Shown: positions 29,981-40,572 of the stretch, one piece after another
Layout: each line of letters starts with the position of its first letter
Position numbering within the stretch: the stretch's first letter is position 1
Translations under genes and position numbers: made by a program
Assembly: GCF_003285265.1 (NCBI RefSeq)
Contig: NZ_CP030239.1
Coordinates: 1,178,001-1,242,000, forward strand
Source of the DNA: Paracoccus mutanolyticus
GTDB taxonomy: Bacteria; Pseudomonadota; Alphaproteobacteria; Rhodobacterales; Rhodobacteraceae
Reading direction: 5' to 3'
Length of the DNA: 64,000 nt
The notes under the pieces: model-generated
What the model saw: only the letters and a program-made list of their open reading frames with translations
Database searches by the model: none
What the model was told of the DNA's origin: nothing

Positions 29981-31187
29981 ATGCGCTTTCTCAACCGGAT
30001 TCCGACATGGGCGGCCCTGTGCCTTGTGCTGCCGTTCGCCTCGGAATCGCTGGCGCAGGCGCGGCGCGGGCCCGACGGGCCGACCCCGGTCGGCGTCGTC
30101 ACCACCGCCGAGGAGGACGTGCCCCGCACCGTCACCCTGCCGGGCCGCGCCATTGCCTATCAGCAGACCGCGATCCGCCCCCAGGTCGGTGGCGAGATCC
30201 TGGACATCGTCTATGACCCCGGTCGCCCGGTGCGGGCCGGGGACGTCTTGTTCCGCATCGACCCCGAAACCCTGGCCGCCGCGCTGGCCGCGGCCGAGGC
30301 CAGCGTCGCCGGGGCCGAGGCGAGCCTGACCCAGGCCCAGAACACCGTCACCCGCTATCGCCGGCTGGAAGGGTCGGGCGTCTCGGCCGTGGACCGCGCC
30401 AATGCCGAGGTCGCGCTGAAGCAGGCCGAGGCCGACCTGGCCGCCGCCCGGGCCGCGCGCGACGCGGCGCAGCTGTCGCTGGACCGGACCGCGATCCTCA
30501 GCCCGCTCGACGGCCTGGCCGTCGGTGCGGCGGTGTCGGTGGGCGATCTGGTCACGGCCGGGCAAAGCGATGCGCTGGCCACCGTCACCCAGCTTGACCC
30601 ATCGACGTGGACATGTCGGAATCCTCGGCCCGGCTGATGCGCAGCCGCGCCGGCGGCAGCGCCGGCCAGCTGATCCGCACCGGCGCCGTGCAGACCCGGC
30701 TGACCCTGGAAACCGGCGAGGAATACCAGGGCGAGGGCCGGCTGGTCAGCCCCGGCATTGCCGTGTCGCCGCGACCGGGACGGTGCCGATCCGGCTGCGC
30801 TTCGACAACCCCGACCTGCGCATCCTGCCCGGCCAGTTCCTGCGCGTGCAGATGACGCTCGGCTCGACCCGGGCGGTGCTGGTGCCGCAGCGCGCGACCA
30901 GCCGGGCCTCGGACGGGACGCTGACCGCCTTCGTCGTGCGCGACGGCCGCGCCCAGCAGGTGGTGCTGAGCGAACAGGGCAGTTACCGCAACAACTGGAT
31001 CGTGACGCAGGGCATCAGCCCCGGCGAACAGCTGATCCTGGACGGGCTGGACGACCTGCGCGCCGGAACCGAGGTCGCCCCGGTCCCGGTCCAGATCGAC
31101 GCCCAGGGCGTGGTGCGCGAGATCGCGGCGCCGGGCCCGGCCTCCGACACCCCGGCCGCCCCCGCCGTCCCCGCCGGGACCGACTGA
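29981..31187 (+). pseudogene. RND efflux periplasmic adaptor (membrane fusion protein), two frameshifts
   Basis: About 400 residues after repair. It starts MRFLNRIPTWAALCLVLPFA, a signal sequence ending near SLAQA. The lipoyl/hairpin architecture is clear: TVTLPGRAIAYQQTAIRPQV, GGEILDIVYDPGRPVRAGDV, LFRIDPETL, then the Ala-rich coiled-coil hairpin to ILSPLDGLAVGAAVSVGDLV. Frames change near 30598 and near 30775, then the beta-barrel and membrane-proximal domains finish (RLRFDNPDLRILPGQFLRVQ ... SPGEQLILDGLDDLRAGTEV). It links an inner-membrane pump to a TolC-type channel. The stop touches the permease start (TGATG). Confidence 0.88.
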
Positions 31188-34100
31188 TGGCGCGCTTCTT
31201 CATCCACCGCCCGTCTTTGCCTGGGTCTTGGCGATCATCACCATGCTGGCGGGGGTGTTCGGCCTGCAGCTGCCCATCGCGCAATATCCCGACATCGCGC
31301 CGACCACGGTGCGCATCAGCGCGACCTATACCGGCGCCACGGCGCCGGCGGTGCAGAATTCGGTCACGACCCCCATCGAGGACGCGCTGACCGGCCTTGA
31401 CGGGCTGCTTTACACCACCTCGATTTCCTCGACTGGGCGGGCGGCGCTGGTCCTGACCTTCGACGACAGCGTCGAGCCGATGGACGCGCTGAACGAGGTC
31501 CAGACCAAGGTCCGCTCGGTCGAGGGGCGCCTGCCCGGCCCGGTCCAGAACGACGGGGTGGACATCACCCGGACCTCGACCTCGACGCTGCTGGTGGGGG
31601 CGCTGACCTCGACCGACGGCAGCCATACTTCGCTGGAACTGGGCGACCTGGTCAGCCAGATGATCGAGGATCCGGTCAAGCGCACCGCCGGGGTCGGTTC
31701 GATCAACGCCTTCGGCTCGGGCTATGCGATGCGCATCTGGATCGACCCGCTCAGGCTGGCGCAGTTCCAGCTGACGCCCACGGACATCACCACCGCCGTG
31801 GCCCAGCAGAACAGCACGGTGTCCGTGGGCTCGCTCGGGGCGCAGCCGGTGGCCGAGGGCCAGCAGTTCACCGCCACGTCACCGCGCAAAGCCAGCTGAC
31901 CTCGGTCGACGATTTCCGAAACATCCTGCTGCGCACCGACAGCGACGGCGCCACCATCTTCCTGGGCGACGTGGCCGACATCGAGATCGGGCAGGAGGAC
32001 TACGGCAGCGCCTCGCGCTTCAACGGGATGCCGGCCGCGGGCTTCGGCGTGAACCTGGCGACGGGGGCGAATGCGGTCGACACTGCGGCGGCCGTGCGCC
32101 AGGTGCTGGACGGGCTGCAGGCCTCGCTGCCCGCGGGGGTCGAGGTTCTGTCCCTATGACACCGCGCCCTTCGAGGAAGTCGATCGAAAAGGTCTGGCAC
32201 ACCCTGGCCGAGGCCGTGGTGCTGGTGTTCCTGGTCATCCTGATCTTCCTGCAGAACTGGCGCGCGACGCTGATCCCGACCTGGCGATCCCGTGGTGCTG
32301 CTGGGCACCTTCGCCATGCTGGCGGCGCGGGATTTCGATCAACACGCTGACCATGTTCGCCATGGTGCTGGCCATCGGCCTGCTGGTCGACGACGCCATC
32401 GTGGTGGTCGAGAACGTCGAGCGGGTGATGGAGGAAGAGGGTCTTGGCCCCGTCGAGGCCACCGAGAAGAGCATGGGCCAGATCATCGGCGCGCTGGTCG
32501 GCATCGCGCTGGTCCTGTCGGCGGTGTTCCTGCCGATGGCCTTCATGTCGGGCTCGACCGGGGTGATCTATCGCCAGTTCTCGATCACCATCATCACCGC
32601 CATGGTGCTGTCGCTGCTGGTCGCGCTGATCCTGACGCCGGCGATGTGCGCCAGCCTGCTGAGCCCCGGCCACGGCGCCCCGCGCCTTGCCCCCGCGCGC
32701 TGGTTCAACCGGGGGCTCGACCGCTGCGCGCGGCTATCCGGCCACGGTGCGCCGGACCCTGCGCCGCCCGATCCGGTCATGCTGGTCCTGGCCGGCATCG
32801 GCTGGGGCGCCTGGGACCTGTTCGGGCGCATGACCACGACCTTCATCCCCGCCGAGGATCAGGGCGTGCTGCAATCGCGCATCAACCTGACCGAAGGCTC
32901 GACCGCGCAGCAGACTGCCGCCGTCGTGCAGGAAATCGAGGATTACATGCTGACCCGCGAGAAGGACGCGGTCGGGTCGGTCTTCGTCGCCATGGGCTTC
33001 GGCTCGCAGGGGACGGCGCAGAACCGGGCGACGATCTTCGTGCGGCTGAAGCCCTTTGCCGAACGCGACGACCCGAACCTGTCGGCGCGGGCCGTCCAGC
33101 AGCGCGCGAACCGCCATTTCGCGGGCCATCGGGCGGGCGGATCTTCTTCGACCAGCCGCCGCCGATCCCGCGGCTGGGCGACGCCTCGGGCTTTACCATG
33201 TATCTGCTGGACCAGTCCGGCGGCGGAATCGCGGGACTGACCGAGACCGCCGAACTGCTGGAGCGCCGGGCCGCCGACGATCCGCGGGTCCAGAACGTGG
33301 AAAACCAGGGCTCCGAGGACGATGCCGCGCTGCGCATCGACATCGACCAGCAAAAGGCCGAAAGCTTCGGCGTGTCGGTCCCGGCGGTCAATTCGATGCT
33401 GTCCACCATCTTCGCCGGGACCGAGGTGAACGATTTCGCCCTGGGCGCGCAGCTGCGCCCGGTCATCGTGCAAAGCCGGGCCGAGGGGCGGATGCAGCCC
33501 GAGGACGTGGACAGCTGGTATGCCCGCAATGCCGGGGACGAAATGGTGCCCTTCAACGCCTTCATGACCACCCGCTGGGAGCCGGTCGAGCCGCGCCTGT
33601 CGCGCATCGACGGCATCGACGCGGTCGAGTTCAAGGGCGAGCCCGCCGCCGGCGCCAGTTCCGGCACCGCCATGGACGCGATGGAGGAGATGGTGGCGGA
33701 CCTGCCCGGCGGCTACGGCATGGCCTGGACCGAGCTGTCCTATCAGGAACGCCAGGCCGGGAACCAGGCGCCCATGCTGTTCGCCCTGTCCGCGCTGGTC
33801 GTGTTCCTGGCCCTGGCCGCGCTTTATGAAAGCTGGTCGGTCCGATCTCGGTGATGATGACGGTGCCCATCGGCATCGTCGGCGCGATGGCGGCGGCGCT
33901 GGTCTTCGGGCAGTCGAACGACGTCTATTTCAAGGTCGGGATGCTGACCACCATCGGCCTTGCCGCCCGGAACGCCATCCTGATCGTCGAGTTCGCCCGA
34001 GACCTGCAGGCCGCAGGCCGCTTTGCCTCGAGGCGGCGGTCGAGGCCGCGCGCAGCGGCTGCGGCCGATCCTGATGACGTCGCTGGCCTTCATCCTGGGC

Positions 34101-34265
34101 GTGCTGCCGCTGGCCATCGCGCGGGGCGCCGGGGCGGGCGCGCAGAACTCGATCGGCATCGGGGTGATGGGCGGCATGATCGCCGCGACCTTCCTTGGCA
34201 TCTTCATGGTTCCCGCCTTCTACGTTACGGTGCGCAGGCTGACGGAATGGAGGACGCGCAGATGA
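31187..34265 (+). pseudogene. RND (AcrB/MexB-type, HAE1) multidrug efflux permease, many frameshifts
   Basis: About 1,025 residues when repaired, the normal HAE1 length. The N-terminus MARFFIHRP is followed (after a missing G near 31207) by FAWVLAIITMLAGVFGLQLP and IAQYPDIAPTTVRISATYTG, with the porter-domain sequence intact to about 31880. The membrane block contains the proton-relay motif GLLVDDAIVVVENVERVMEE, and TM10-12 ([12 protein letters not shown] ... [38 protein letters not shown]) closes the protein. At least eight frame changes are spread through it, apparently single-base losses. The matching TolC-type gene at 40573 is not adjacent. The permease stop overlaps selD (ATGA). Confidence 0.9.
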
Positions 34266-35305
34266 ACGAGCAACCCAGGCTGACCTCGCTGGCGCATGGC
34301 GGCGGCTGCGGCTGCAAGCTGGCGCCTTCGGTGCTGCGGGAATTGCTGGCGGGCCAGCCGCTGGCGCAGGCCTTTCCGCAACTGCTGGTCGGGACCGAGA
34401 CCTCGGACGACGCGGCGGTCTATCAGGTGGACGAGAACACCTGCGTCATCGCCACGACCGATTTCTTCATGCCCATGGTGGACGACCCGCGCGCCTTCGG
34501 CCGCATCGCCGCGACCAACGCGATTTCAGACGTCTACGCCATGGGCGGCCGGCCGATCATGGCGCTGGCGATCCTGGGCATGCCCATCGACAAGCTGCCC
34601 CCCGACCAGATCCGCGAGATTCTGGAGGGCGGGCGCGACATCTGCCATCAGGCCGGGATTCCTGTCGCCGGCGGCCATTCCATCGACGCGCCCGAGCCGA
34701 TCTATGGCCTGGCGGTGATCGGCCTTTGCCACCCGTCCGAACTGCGGCGCAATGCCGATGCCCGGCCGGGCGACGCGCTGATCCTGACCAAGGGGCTGGG
34801 CGTCGGCATCTATTCCGCCGCCATCAAGAAGGGCGCGCTGGACCAGGCCGGCATCGACGAGATGATCGCCTCGGCCACCACGCTGAACCGGGTCGGCGCG
34901 GATCTGGCGAAACGCGCCGATGTCCACGCCATCACCGACGTGACCGGCTTCGGCATCCTGGGGCACGGGCTGGAAATCGCGCGCGGCGCCGGGCTGCGGC
35001 TGCGGCTGTCCTTGGGCGCGCTGCCCTGGCTGTCGCGGGCGCAAGAGCTTGCGCAGGCAGGCTATTTCACCGGCGCCTCGGTGCGGAACTGGGCCGCCTA
35101 TGGCGCCGAGCTGGCGCTGCCCGACGGCACGCCCGACTGGCAGCGCCACCTGCTGACCGACCCGCAGACCTCGGGCGGGCTGCTGGTCGCGGTCTCCCCC
35201 GAGGCGGCGGATGCGGTGCTGGCGCTGATCCGGGACGCCGGCCTGCCGCTGGCCGCCATCATCGGCCGGGCCGAGGAAGGCCCCGCCGGGATCGTCGTGG
35301 CCTAG
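34262..35305 (+). CDS. selD: Selenide, water dikinase (selenophosphate synthetase)
   Basis: Makes monoselenophosphate from selenide and ATP, the selenium donor for selenocysteine or 2-selenouridine. A 347-residue intact frame with the catalytic N-terminal loop [18 protein letters not shown] (Cys and Lys), the ATP-binding [40 protein letters not shown] and the later [16 protein letters not shown]. No selA, selB, selenouridine synthase or tRNA-Sec is visible in the window. The start overlaps the efflux permease stop by four bases, an unusual neighbour for selD. It could be co-expressed with the pump. Confidence 0.95.
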   Translation: MNEQPRLTSLAHGGGCGCKLAPSVLRELLAGQPLAQAFPQLLVGTETSDDAAVYQVDENTCVIATTDFFMPMVDDPRAFGRIAATNAISDVYAMGGRPIMALAILGMPIDKLPPDQIREILEGGRDICHQAGIPVAGGHSIDAPEPIYGLAVIGLCHPSELRRNADARPGDALILTKGLGVGIYSAAIKKGALDQAGIDEMIASATTLNRVGADLAKRADVHAITDVTGFGILGHGLEIARGAGLRLRLSLGALPWLSRAQELAQAGYFTGASVRNWAAYGAELALPDGTPDWQRHLLTDPQTSGGLLVAVSPEAADAVLALIRDAGLPLAAIIGRAEEGPAGIVVA

Positions 35306-35405
35306 ACCGCAAGGCATTGCCTGGCAACGCTTTTTCAACCCCGGTGCGGTGGTGGGAACCCCGCCCCCGCCCGGGCGTTGGACCCTGTCGCCACAGGAGC
35401 CCGCC

Positions 35406-35780
35406 ATGCGCCCGTCCCTTGCCCCCCTTGCCCTGATCGCCGCCCTGGCAACGGCGCCCGCCCTGCCCGGCTTGGCACAGACCCCCCCCACGCCGTCCGG
35501 GCCCGCGCAAACGCAGGAAGCCGCCACCAGGACGGCGCAGAAGGGCACCACCGACTGCCCGCCCGCCGCCTCGCAGGCCACGCCCGCGACCCAGCAGGGC
35601 AATGCGGCCGATGCCACGGCGCCCTCGAACCCCGCCTCGACCGGATGGAGCGGCGGCTTGGGCGGGTCGATGGAGGGGACGAATCCCTCGGGCGCGACGG
35701 TCCATACCAAGACCTGGCATCCCCCGACGGCGCGCGGCCTCGACCTGACCGGCCGACCCGAGCCCGCCCCCCTCTGCTAG
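35406..35780 (+). CDS. Small secreted low-complexity protein of unknown function
   Basis: A 124-residue product. It has a signal peptide (MRPSLAPLALIAALATAPAL to about GLAQ), then a Thr/Ala/Pro/Gln-rich mature chain with NPASTGWSGGLGGSMEGTNP and a conserved-looking tail THTKTWHPPTARGLDLTGRP. Two cysteines occur (DCPP and the last residue). A CAGGAGCCCGCC ribosome binding site precedes the ATG. Similar short exported proteins with a W-S-G-G-x-G-G motif occur in Rhodobacteraceae, but I cannot name a family. Its end faces the fucU-like gene; the 150 bases between hold only a short GCGCG/CGCGC hairpin near 35791. Confidence 0.65.
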   Translation: MRPSLAPLALIAALATAPALPGLAQTPPTPSGPAQTQEAATRTAQKGTTDCPPAASQATPATQQGNAADATAPSNPASTGWSGGLGGSMEGTNPSGATVHTKTWHPPTARGLDLTGRPEPAPLC

Positions 35781-35932
35781 ACGCAACAGGGCGCGCGTTG
35801 CGCGCTGGATGCCGCGACGGGATCACGGCATCCTCGGCCAGCAAATCCTGGCATTTCCGGCGTGACCGGCGTGCAGCACACGTGCACCGGGCGTACACCG
35901 GAAACCAGGACGCGCCCGAAGGCCCAGGACCC

Positions 35933-36370
35933 TCACCCCACCGGGATGACGCCCTTCTTCAGGATCACATTGCCGTAAAGCCGGCCCTCCTGGGTCTGAA
36001 GGACCGCAAAGCAGGACCGGGTCATCTCGTAGAAATCGAAGCGTTCGACCGATTGCAGGCTCGAACCCGCCTGCTCGATGATCGGGATGATCTCGGCCAC
36101 CGGGGCGGGAACGGCCTCGGGGTCGCCCACCACCTGCATGGTGGTCGCGGCGGCGGGGACGAAGCGGTCCAGCGGCAGCAGCGTCAGCACCGTCTGGACC
36201 GCACCCGGCAGGCGGCCGGCAAAATGCAGCACCCGGTCATGGGGCAGATGGCGCGCCAGCGCATAGGCCGGAAAATTCGCGTCCACGATGGCCAGATCGT
36301 CGCCATGGCCCATCTGCGCCATGACATAAAGCATTTCGGGCGTAATCCGGGGATTGATTCCCTTGAGCAT
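35933..36370 (-). CDS. RbsD/FucU-family sugar mutarotase (FucU-like)
   Basis: A 145-residue protein. MLKGINPRITPEMLYVMAQM, then GHGDDLAIVDANFPAYALAR, is the diagnostic RbsD/FucU start with the catalytic His in GHGD. The tail SFAVLQT-like segment (CFAVLQTQEGRLYGNVILKK) with the conserved Tyr-Gly-Asn is characteristic of FucU. These enzymes interconvert pyranose anomers of fucose or ribose. No sugar transporter or catabolic operon is adjacent, so the physiological sugar is unknown. Confidence 0.92.
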   Translation of the reverse strand: MLKGINPRITPEMLYVMAQMGHGDDLAIVDANFPAYALARHLPHDRVLHFAGRLPGAVQTVLTLLPLDRFVPAAATTMQVVGDPEAVPAPVAEIIPIIEQAGSSLQSVERFDFYEMTRSCFAVLQTQEGRLYGNVILKKGVIPVG

Positions 36371-36430
36371 GTCTTCCCTTTCCTTGACGGCCGCCAGAAA
36401 ACGCCCGCCCGGACCGAAAGGTCAATGCCC

Positions 36431-36447
36431 CGCCGCGCTACGCGGCG
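36431..36447 (-). terminator. Hairpin between the aldo/keto reductase and the fucU-like gene
   Basis: CGCCGCG-CTA-CGCGGCG, a perfect 7-bp stem with a 3-nt loop, about 140 bases past the aldo/keto reductase stop. No U tract. It is the only structure I see in the 214-base interval. Confidence 0.35.
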
Positions 36448-36584
36448 CAGGCCGCTCCGCACCGGCCGCGCCCGGGCCAAGGGCGAAACGCACAGGCTTT
36501 CACCGTTTTCCAAATACCCATGCAACGCGCGCCGCAGGCACAAACGCCGCCCCGCTCGCCCCCCTCCCCCCGGCCTTAGGATCC

Positions 36585-37418
36585 TCAGATCATCTCCAGC
36601 GGCCGGGGCGCGCGCGGGGCCGGGAACAGGGCGTCCAGCTCGGCCATGATGGCGGGGGTCAGGCCCAGTTCGGTGGCGCGCAGGTTCTGGGCGACATGGG
36701 CGGTCCGGGCGGCCTTGGGGATGGCGACCAGCCCGGGGCGGTTCAGCACCCAGGCCAGGGCCAGCTGCGCCGCGCTCAGCCCCAGCGTCGCGCCGATGCG
36801 GCGCAGTTCGGGATGGGCGGCCAGGCGGCCCTGCTCGATCGGGCTGTAGGCCATGGCGGGGATGCTGCGCGCGGCCAGCCAGGGCAGCAGGTCCCATTCC
36901 GGCCCGCGCCGCCCGAGGTTGTAAAGCACCTGGTTCGCCGCGCAGCGCCAGCCGCCGGCGGCGAGCAGTTCCTCCATGTCGGCCAGCGCGAAATTGCTGA
37001 CGCCCCAATGGCGGATATGGCCGGCGTCGCGCAGCCGCTCCATCGCCTCGACCGTCTCGGCCAGGGGCACGTCGCCGCGCCAGTGCAGCAGGTAAAGGTC
37101 GATCCGGTCGGTCCCGAGCCGGCGCAGGCTGGCCGCGCAGGCCAGCGGCAGCGCCCTGGCCGAGGCGTTCCAGGGACAGGCCTTCGACACCAGGAAGACC
37201 TCGTCCCGGCGGCCGGCGATGGCCTCGGCCACCAGCGTCTCGGCGGCGCCCTCGCCATACATCTCGGCGGTGTCGATCAGCGCCATGCCCAGATCGAGGC
37301 CCCGGCGCAGGGCCGCCACCTCCTCGGCGCGGCGGGCGCGGTCGCCGGCCAGCATCCAGGTGCCCTGCCCCAGCACGGGAACCGTTTCGCCATCGGGAAG
37401 GTTTGTGCGTGGGATCAT
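36585..37418 (-). CDS. Aldo/keto reductase
   Basis: A 277-residue NADPH-dependent TIM-barrel oxidoreductase. Motifs in order: LGQGTWMLAGDRARRAEEVA, the catalytic-tetrad regions LIDTAEMYGEGAAE (Asp and Tyr), VFLVSKACPWNASA (Lys) and DLYLLHWRGDVPLAETVEAM (His), then HWGVSNFALADMEEL and the cofactor-binding end VAIPKAARTAHVAQNLRATE. It resembles the YeaE/YvgN-type group acting on 2-oxoaldehydes or 2,5-diketogluconate; the actual substrate is unknown. A GGAGGAAGGC ribosome binding site precedes the ATG at 37418. Confidence 0.93.
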   Translation of the reverse strand: MIPRTNLPDGETVPVLGQGTWMLAGDRARRAEEVAALRRGLDLGMALIDTAEMYGEGAAETLVAEAIAGRRDEVFLVSKACPWNASARALPLACAASLRRLGTDRIDLYLLHWRGDVPLAETVEAMERLRDAGHIRHWGVSNFALADMEELLAAGGWRCAANQVLYNLGRRGPEWDLLPWLAARSIPAMAYSPIEQGRLAAHPELRRIGATLGLSAAQLALAWVLNRPGLVAIPKAARTAHVAQNLRATELGLTPAIMAELDALFPAPRAPRPLEMI

Positions 37419-37534
37419 GCCTTCCTCCTTGTTCCTGCCGCGCCCTGGAACCGGGCCAAGGACCGGATCGATTCTGTGCCAGCCCCGGCGAAGGATTGCC
37501 CCATCCCAAGCCCATCAACAACGAGCCATATCCG

Positions 37535-38608
37535 ATGCAGCGTCTTGAGTGCCCAAGTTGTGGACAGCGTGTCTACTTTCATAACATCGCCTGCGCCTGC
37601 GGGACCCCCCTGGTCTTTGACCCCGAGGCCGGCCGCTTTGCCGAGGGGCTGGTCCCCTGCGACAAGCTGGGCGAACTGGGCTGCAACTGGGCGGCCCAGC
37701 CCGGGACGACGCGGTGCCGGTCCTGCACCATGACCACTACCATTCCCGACCTGTCGGTCGAAGGCAACCTGGAGCTTCTGACCCGCAGCGAGGCGGCCAA
37801 GCGCTGGGTGCTGGCGAACCTGGCGCGCTGGGGCTGGTTCACCGATGCCGACCCGGGGCCGCGCATGGTCTTCGAGATGCTGTCCGAACGTGCTGGCGAG
37901 GCCGAGGTCAAGGTGATGATGGGCCATGACAACGGCCTTATCACCATCAACGTGGTCGAGGCCGACGACGCCGTGCGCATCGAGCGCCAGCGCCAGCTGG
38001 GCGAGCTGTACCGGTCGATGGTGGGGCACATGCGCCACGAGATCGCGCATTTCCTGTTCGAGCGGCTGGCCGTGCTGCCGGGGTTCCTGGACGAATTCCG
38101 CGCCATGTTCGGCGACGAGCGCGCCGACTACGGCGAGGCGCTGCAGGCGCATTACTCCAGCCCCAAGGCTCCGGGCGAGGATTACATCAGCGAATATGCG
38201 ACCATGCACCCGCACGAGGACTGGGCCGAGACCTCGGCCCATGTGCTGCATCTGGTGGACATGACCGACAGCCTGATGGCGACCGGGCTGACCGGCCCCG
38301 AGCTCCCCGAACCGGGCTACGACCCCTATGCGGATACCGACCCTGACCATCTGCTGACGGTGGCGACCGCCGTGGCCCTGGCCGTGAACGAGATCAACCG
38401 GGCGCTGGACAATCCCGACGTCTATCCCTTCGTGCTGAGCGACATGACGCGGCGCAAGCTGGCCTTTGCGCATCGCTGGCTGTCGCAGGGCGCGACCATG
38501 GCCCCGGCGCTGTCCGACGCAGCCCCGGCCGACGCAGCCCCGGCCGCCCCGCCGGCGCCCCCCGCCTCGGCCGCGGCGGGCGAGCCGAGCGCGGTCCGGG
38601 GCGGCTGA
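37535..38608 (+). CDS. Zinc-ribbon-containing putative zinc metallopeptidase
   Basis: A 357-residue protein. The N-terminal zinc ribbon has MQRLECPSCGQRVYFHNIAC with further CxCG and CxxC pairs to about residue 70 (GTTRCRSCTMTTTIPDL). A peptidase-like domain with the HExxH motif in GHMRHEIAHFLFERL follows, and a distal DWAETSAHVLHLVDM helix may supply the third ligand. This matches the 'putative zinc-binding metallopeptidase' family. The last 35 residues are an Ala/Pro-rich tail. Family function is unknown. The start was taken at MQRLECPSC because it directly precedes the first zinc-binding Cys pair. Confidence 0.88.
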   Translation: MQRLECPSCGQRVYFHNIACACGTPLVFDPEAGRFAEGLVPCDKLGELGCNWAAQPGTTRCRSCTMTTTIPDLSVEGNLELLTRSEAAKRWVLANLARWGWFTDADPGPRMVFEMLSERAGEAEVKVMMGHDNGLITINVVEADDAVRIERQRQLGELYRSMVGHMRHEIAHFLFERLAVLPGFLDEFRAMFGDERADYGEALQAHYSSPKAPGEDYISEYATMHPHEDWAETSAHVLHLVDMTDSLMATGLTGPELPEPGYDPYADTDPDHLLTVATAVALAVNEINRALDNPDVYPFVLSDMTRRKLAFAHRWLSQGATMAPALSDAAPADAAPAAPPAPPASAAAGEPSAVRGG

Positions 38609-38662
38609 CCCGCCCCGCGCCGCCCCCCAGCATGGCCCGGCCGCAGTCCTTCGGAGAAAGCC

Positions 38663-39085
38663 ATGCCCGCCGACGCCCAAGCCCATCCGCTGCAGCCGAA
38701 CAGCCGCCCTTCGCCGCCTACATGGGCATCCGCATCCTGCATGCCGACCGCGACGCCGTCGCGGCGACGATGCCCGCCGTCGAGGGCCTGTCGAATCGCA
38801 ACGGCGTCCTGCACGGCGGCGCGATCATGGGCCTGGCCGACCATGTCGGCGGGACCGCCGCGACGATCAACCTGGGTCCGGGCCAGGCCACCACGACGCT
38901 TGAAAGCAAGACGAACTTCCTGCGCCCGATCCGCATCGGCGACACCGCCCATGCGCGCTGCGTGGCGCTGCACCGAGGCCGCACCGCGATGATCTGGCAG
39001 ACCACGATCCACCCGCGACGACGGCAAGGTTGCGGCGATCGTGACCCAGACCCAGATGATCCTGGAGTGGCGCGACGGCGGCTAG
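38663..39085 (+). pseudogene. PaaI-family hotdog thioesterase, two frameshifts
   Basis: MPADAQAHPLQP begins at 38663 after a GGAGAAAG ribosome binding site. One base lost near 38700 shifts to the frame FAAYMGIRILHADRDAVAAT, then PAVEGLSNRNGVLHGGAIMG with the hotdog active-site HGG and LADHVGGTAATINLG. A second shift near 39010 leads to VAAIVTQTQMILEWRDGG, ending at 39085. Repaired length is about 140 residues, normal for a PaaI-type acyl-CoA thioesterase. It is convergent with the FAH-family gene, both stops lying within one CTAG (39082-39085). Confidence 0.87.
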
Positions 39086-39780
39086 GGCCGCTCGGCCGGG
39101 GCGATGGTCAGGCGGACGGGCTCGAGCCCCTCGACAAGCCCCTCGAGCCGGTCGCCGGGGACCACCGGGCCCACGCCGGCGGGCGTTCCGGTCATGATCA
39201 GGTCGCCGGGTTGCAGGTGGTAGAACCGCGACAGGTCCGCGATCAGCGCATCGACCGGCCAGACCATCTCGGCCAGGGTGGCGTCCTGCCGCGTCTGGCC
39301 GTTCACCATCAGCCGGATCGCCGCATCGGGGCGCGGCAGCGGGCCGGGCGTCAGGGCCGAGATCACGGCCGAGCCCTCGAAATCCTTGCCGAGATCCCAA
39401 GGCCGCTGCTTGGCCTTGGCCGCGCCCTGCAGGTCGCGCCGCGTCATGTCGAGCCCGGTGCCGTGGCCCCAGACCAGCGCCGGCGCCTGTTCGACGGAAA
39501 CCTGAAAGCCGGGCGCGCCGATCGCCACGACCATCTCGATTTCGTGATGCAGGTCCGCGGTGCCGGGGGCATAGGGCAGCGCCGCCCCGCTTTGCGCCAG
39601 GCTGGCGGGGGACTTGATGAAATAGAAGGGCGCCTCGCGGTCGACCTCATTGCCCATCTCGGCGGCATGGGCGGCGTAGTTTCGCCCCACGCAGAAGATG
39701 CGGTTCACGGGAAAAAGCCCCGTCCTGCCGGCGACGGGCAGGGTGGCTTGCGGCGGCGGGGGAAGGACGAATTCGCTCAT
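39082..39780 (-). CDS. Fumarylacetoacetate hydrolase family protein
   Basis: A 232-residue FAH-fold enzyme with IFCVGRNYAAHAAEMGNEVD, PFYFIKSPASLAQSG, HHEIEMVVAIGAPG (metal-binding glutamates), GLDMTRRDLQGAAK and the end motif LQPGDLIMTGTPAGVGPVVP. Members hydrolyse or decarboxylate acylpyruvates and oxaloacetate. This short form is close to acylpyruvate hydrolases such as YcgM/FAHD1. It starts at 39780 and is divergent from pcm, with about 110 bases between. Confidence 0.93.
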   Translation of the reverse strand: MSEFVLPPPPQATLPVAGRTGLFPVNRIFCVGRNYAAHAAEMGNEVDREAPFYFIKSPASLAQSGAALPYAPGTADLHHEIEMVVAIGAPGFQVSVEQAPALVWGHGTGLDMTRRDLQGAAKAKQRPWDLGKDFEGSAVISALTPGPLPRPDAAIRLMVNGQTRQDATLAEMVWPVDALIADLSRFYHLQPGDLIMTGTPAGVGPVVPGDRLEGLVEGLEPVRLTIAPAERP

Positions 39781-39893
39781 GCCCGGTGTTCTGCCATGGA
39801 CACAACGCCGCGGCAATGGATCGGGCGGCGTTGCCCACCCCGATTTTTCGTGGCAAGCGGACGCAAAAGCCATCCGAAAGCTAGGGCTCGCAC

Positions 39894-40547
39894 ATGACCG
39901 ATTTCGCGCAACGGCGCACCATGATGGTCGACACCCAGGTCCGTCCGAACGAAGTGACCAGTTACCCCGTGATCGAGGCGATGCTGCACGTCCCGCGCGA
40001 ACAGTTCGTCCCCGACACCCGCCGCGACGTGGCCTATGCCGGCGAGGACATCGCCCTGGCCCCCGGCCGCGTCCTGCTGGAGCCGCGCACGCTGGGCAAG
40101 ATGATGGACGTGCTGGACCTGCAGTCGGACGATCTGGTGCTGAACGTGGGCTGCGGCCTTGGCTATTCCGCCGCCGTCATCGCCCGCATCGCCGAGGCGG
40201 TCGTCGCGCTGGAGGAGGACGAGGCCCTGGCCGCCGAGGCCCAGTCCCGGCTGGCCGCGCAGGACGTCTTCAACGCCGTGGTCGTGACCGGCCCGCTGGC
40301 CGAGGGCTGCGCCAGCCAGGCGCCCTACGACGCCATGCTGATCGAGGGCGCGATCGAGGTCATGCCCGAGGCCCTGGCCCGGCAGCTGCGCGAGGGCGGC
40401 CGCGTCGTCGCCCTGTTCCGGGAAGGCAACCTGGGCGTCGTGCGGCTGGGTCGCAAGATCGAGGGACATATCAACTGGCGCTTCGCCTTCAACGCGGCGG
40501 CGCCGGTGCTGCCGGGCTTTGCCGCGCCGCGCGGCTTCGTATTGTAA
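39894..40547 (+). CDS. pcm: Protein-L-isoaspartate O-methyltransferase family protein
   Basis: A 217-residue SAM-dependent methyltransferase. [20 protein letters not shown] and [20 protein letters not shown] are the PCMT N-terminal signature. [20 protein letters not shown] is the SAM-binding motif I (VGCGLGY). The C-terminus lies in the family's short alphaproteobacterial form, which may be a PCMT-like protein without repair activity. It is the first gene of the pcm-tolC-popZ-like block; tolC starts 25 bases later. Confidence 0.9.
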   Translation: MTDFAQRRTMMVDTQVRPNEVTSYPVIEAMLHVPREQFVPDTRRDVAYAGEDIALAPGRVLLEPRTLGKMMDVLDLQSDDLVLNVGCGLGYSAAVIARIAEAVVALEEDEALAAEAQSRLAAQDVFNAVVVTGPLAEGCASQAPYDAMLIEGAIEVMPEALARQLREGGRVVALFREGNLGVVRLGRKIEGHINWRFAFNAAAPVLPGFAAPRGFVL

Positions 40548-40572
40548 ACCCGGACCAAAAAGGGGACAGGGC

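Noticed and set aside
30590..34100. Programmed frameshifting or selenocysteine recoding as an explanation for the breaks in the RND genes next to selD.
   Set aside because: The breaks are numerous, lack slippery sites or SECIS-like hairpins, and also occur in unrelated genes across the window.
36354..37733. A 459-codon plus-strand frame across the aldo/keto reductase.
   Set aside because: Low-complexity composition and exact overlap with a well-conserved minus-strand enzyme show it is non-coding.
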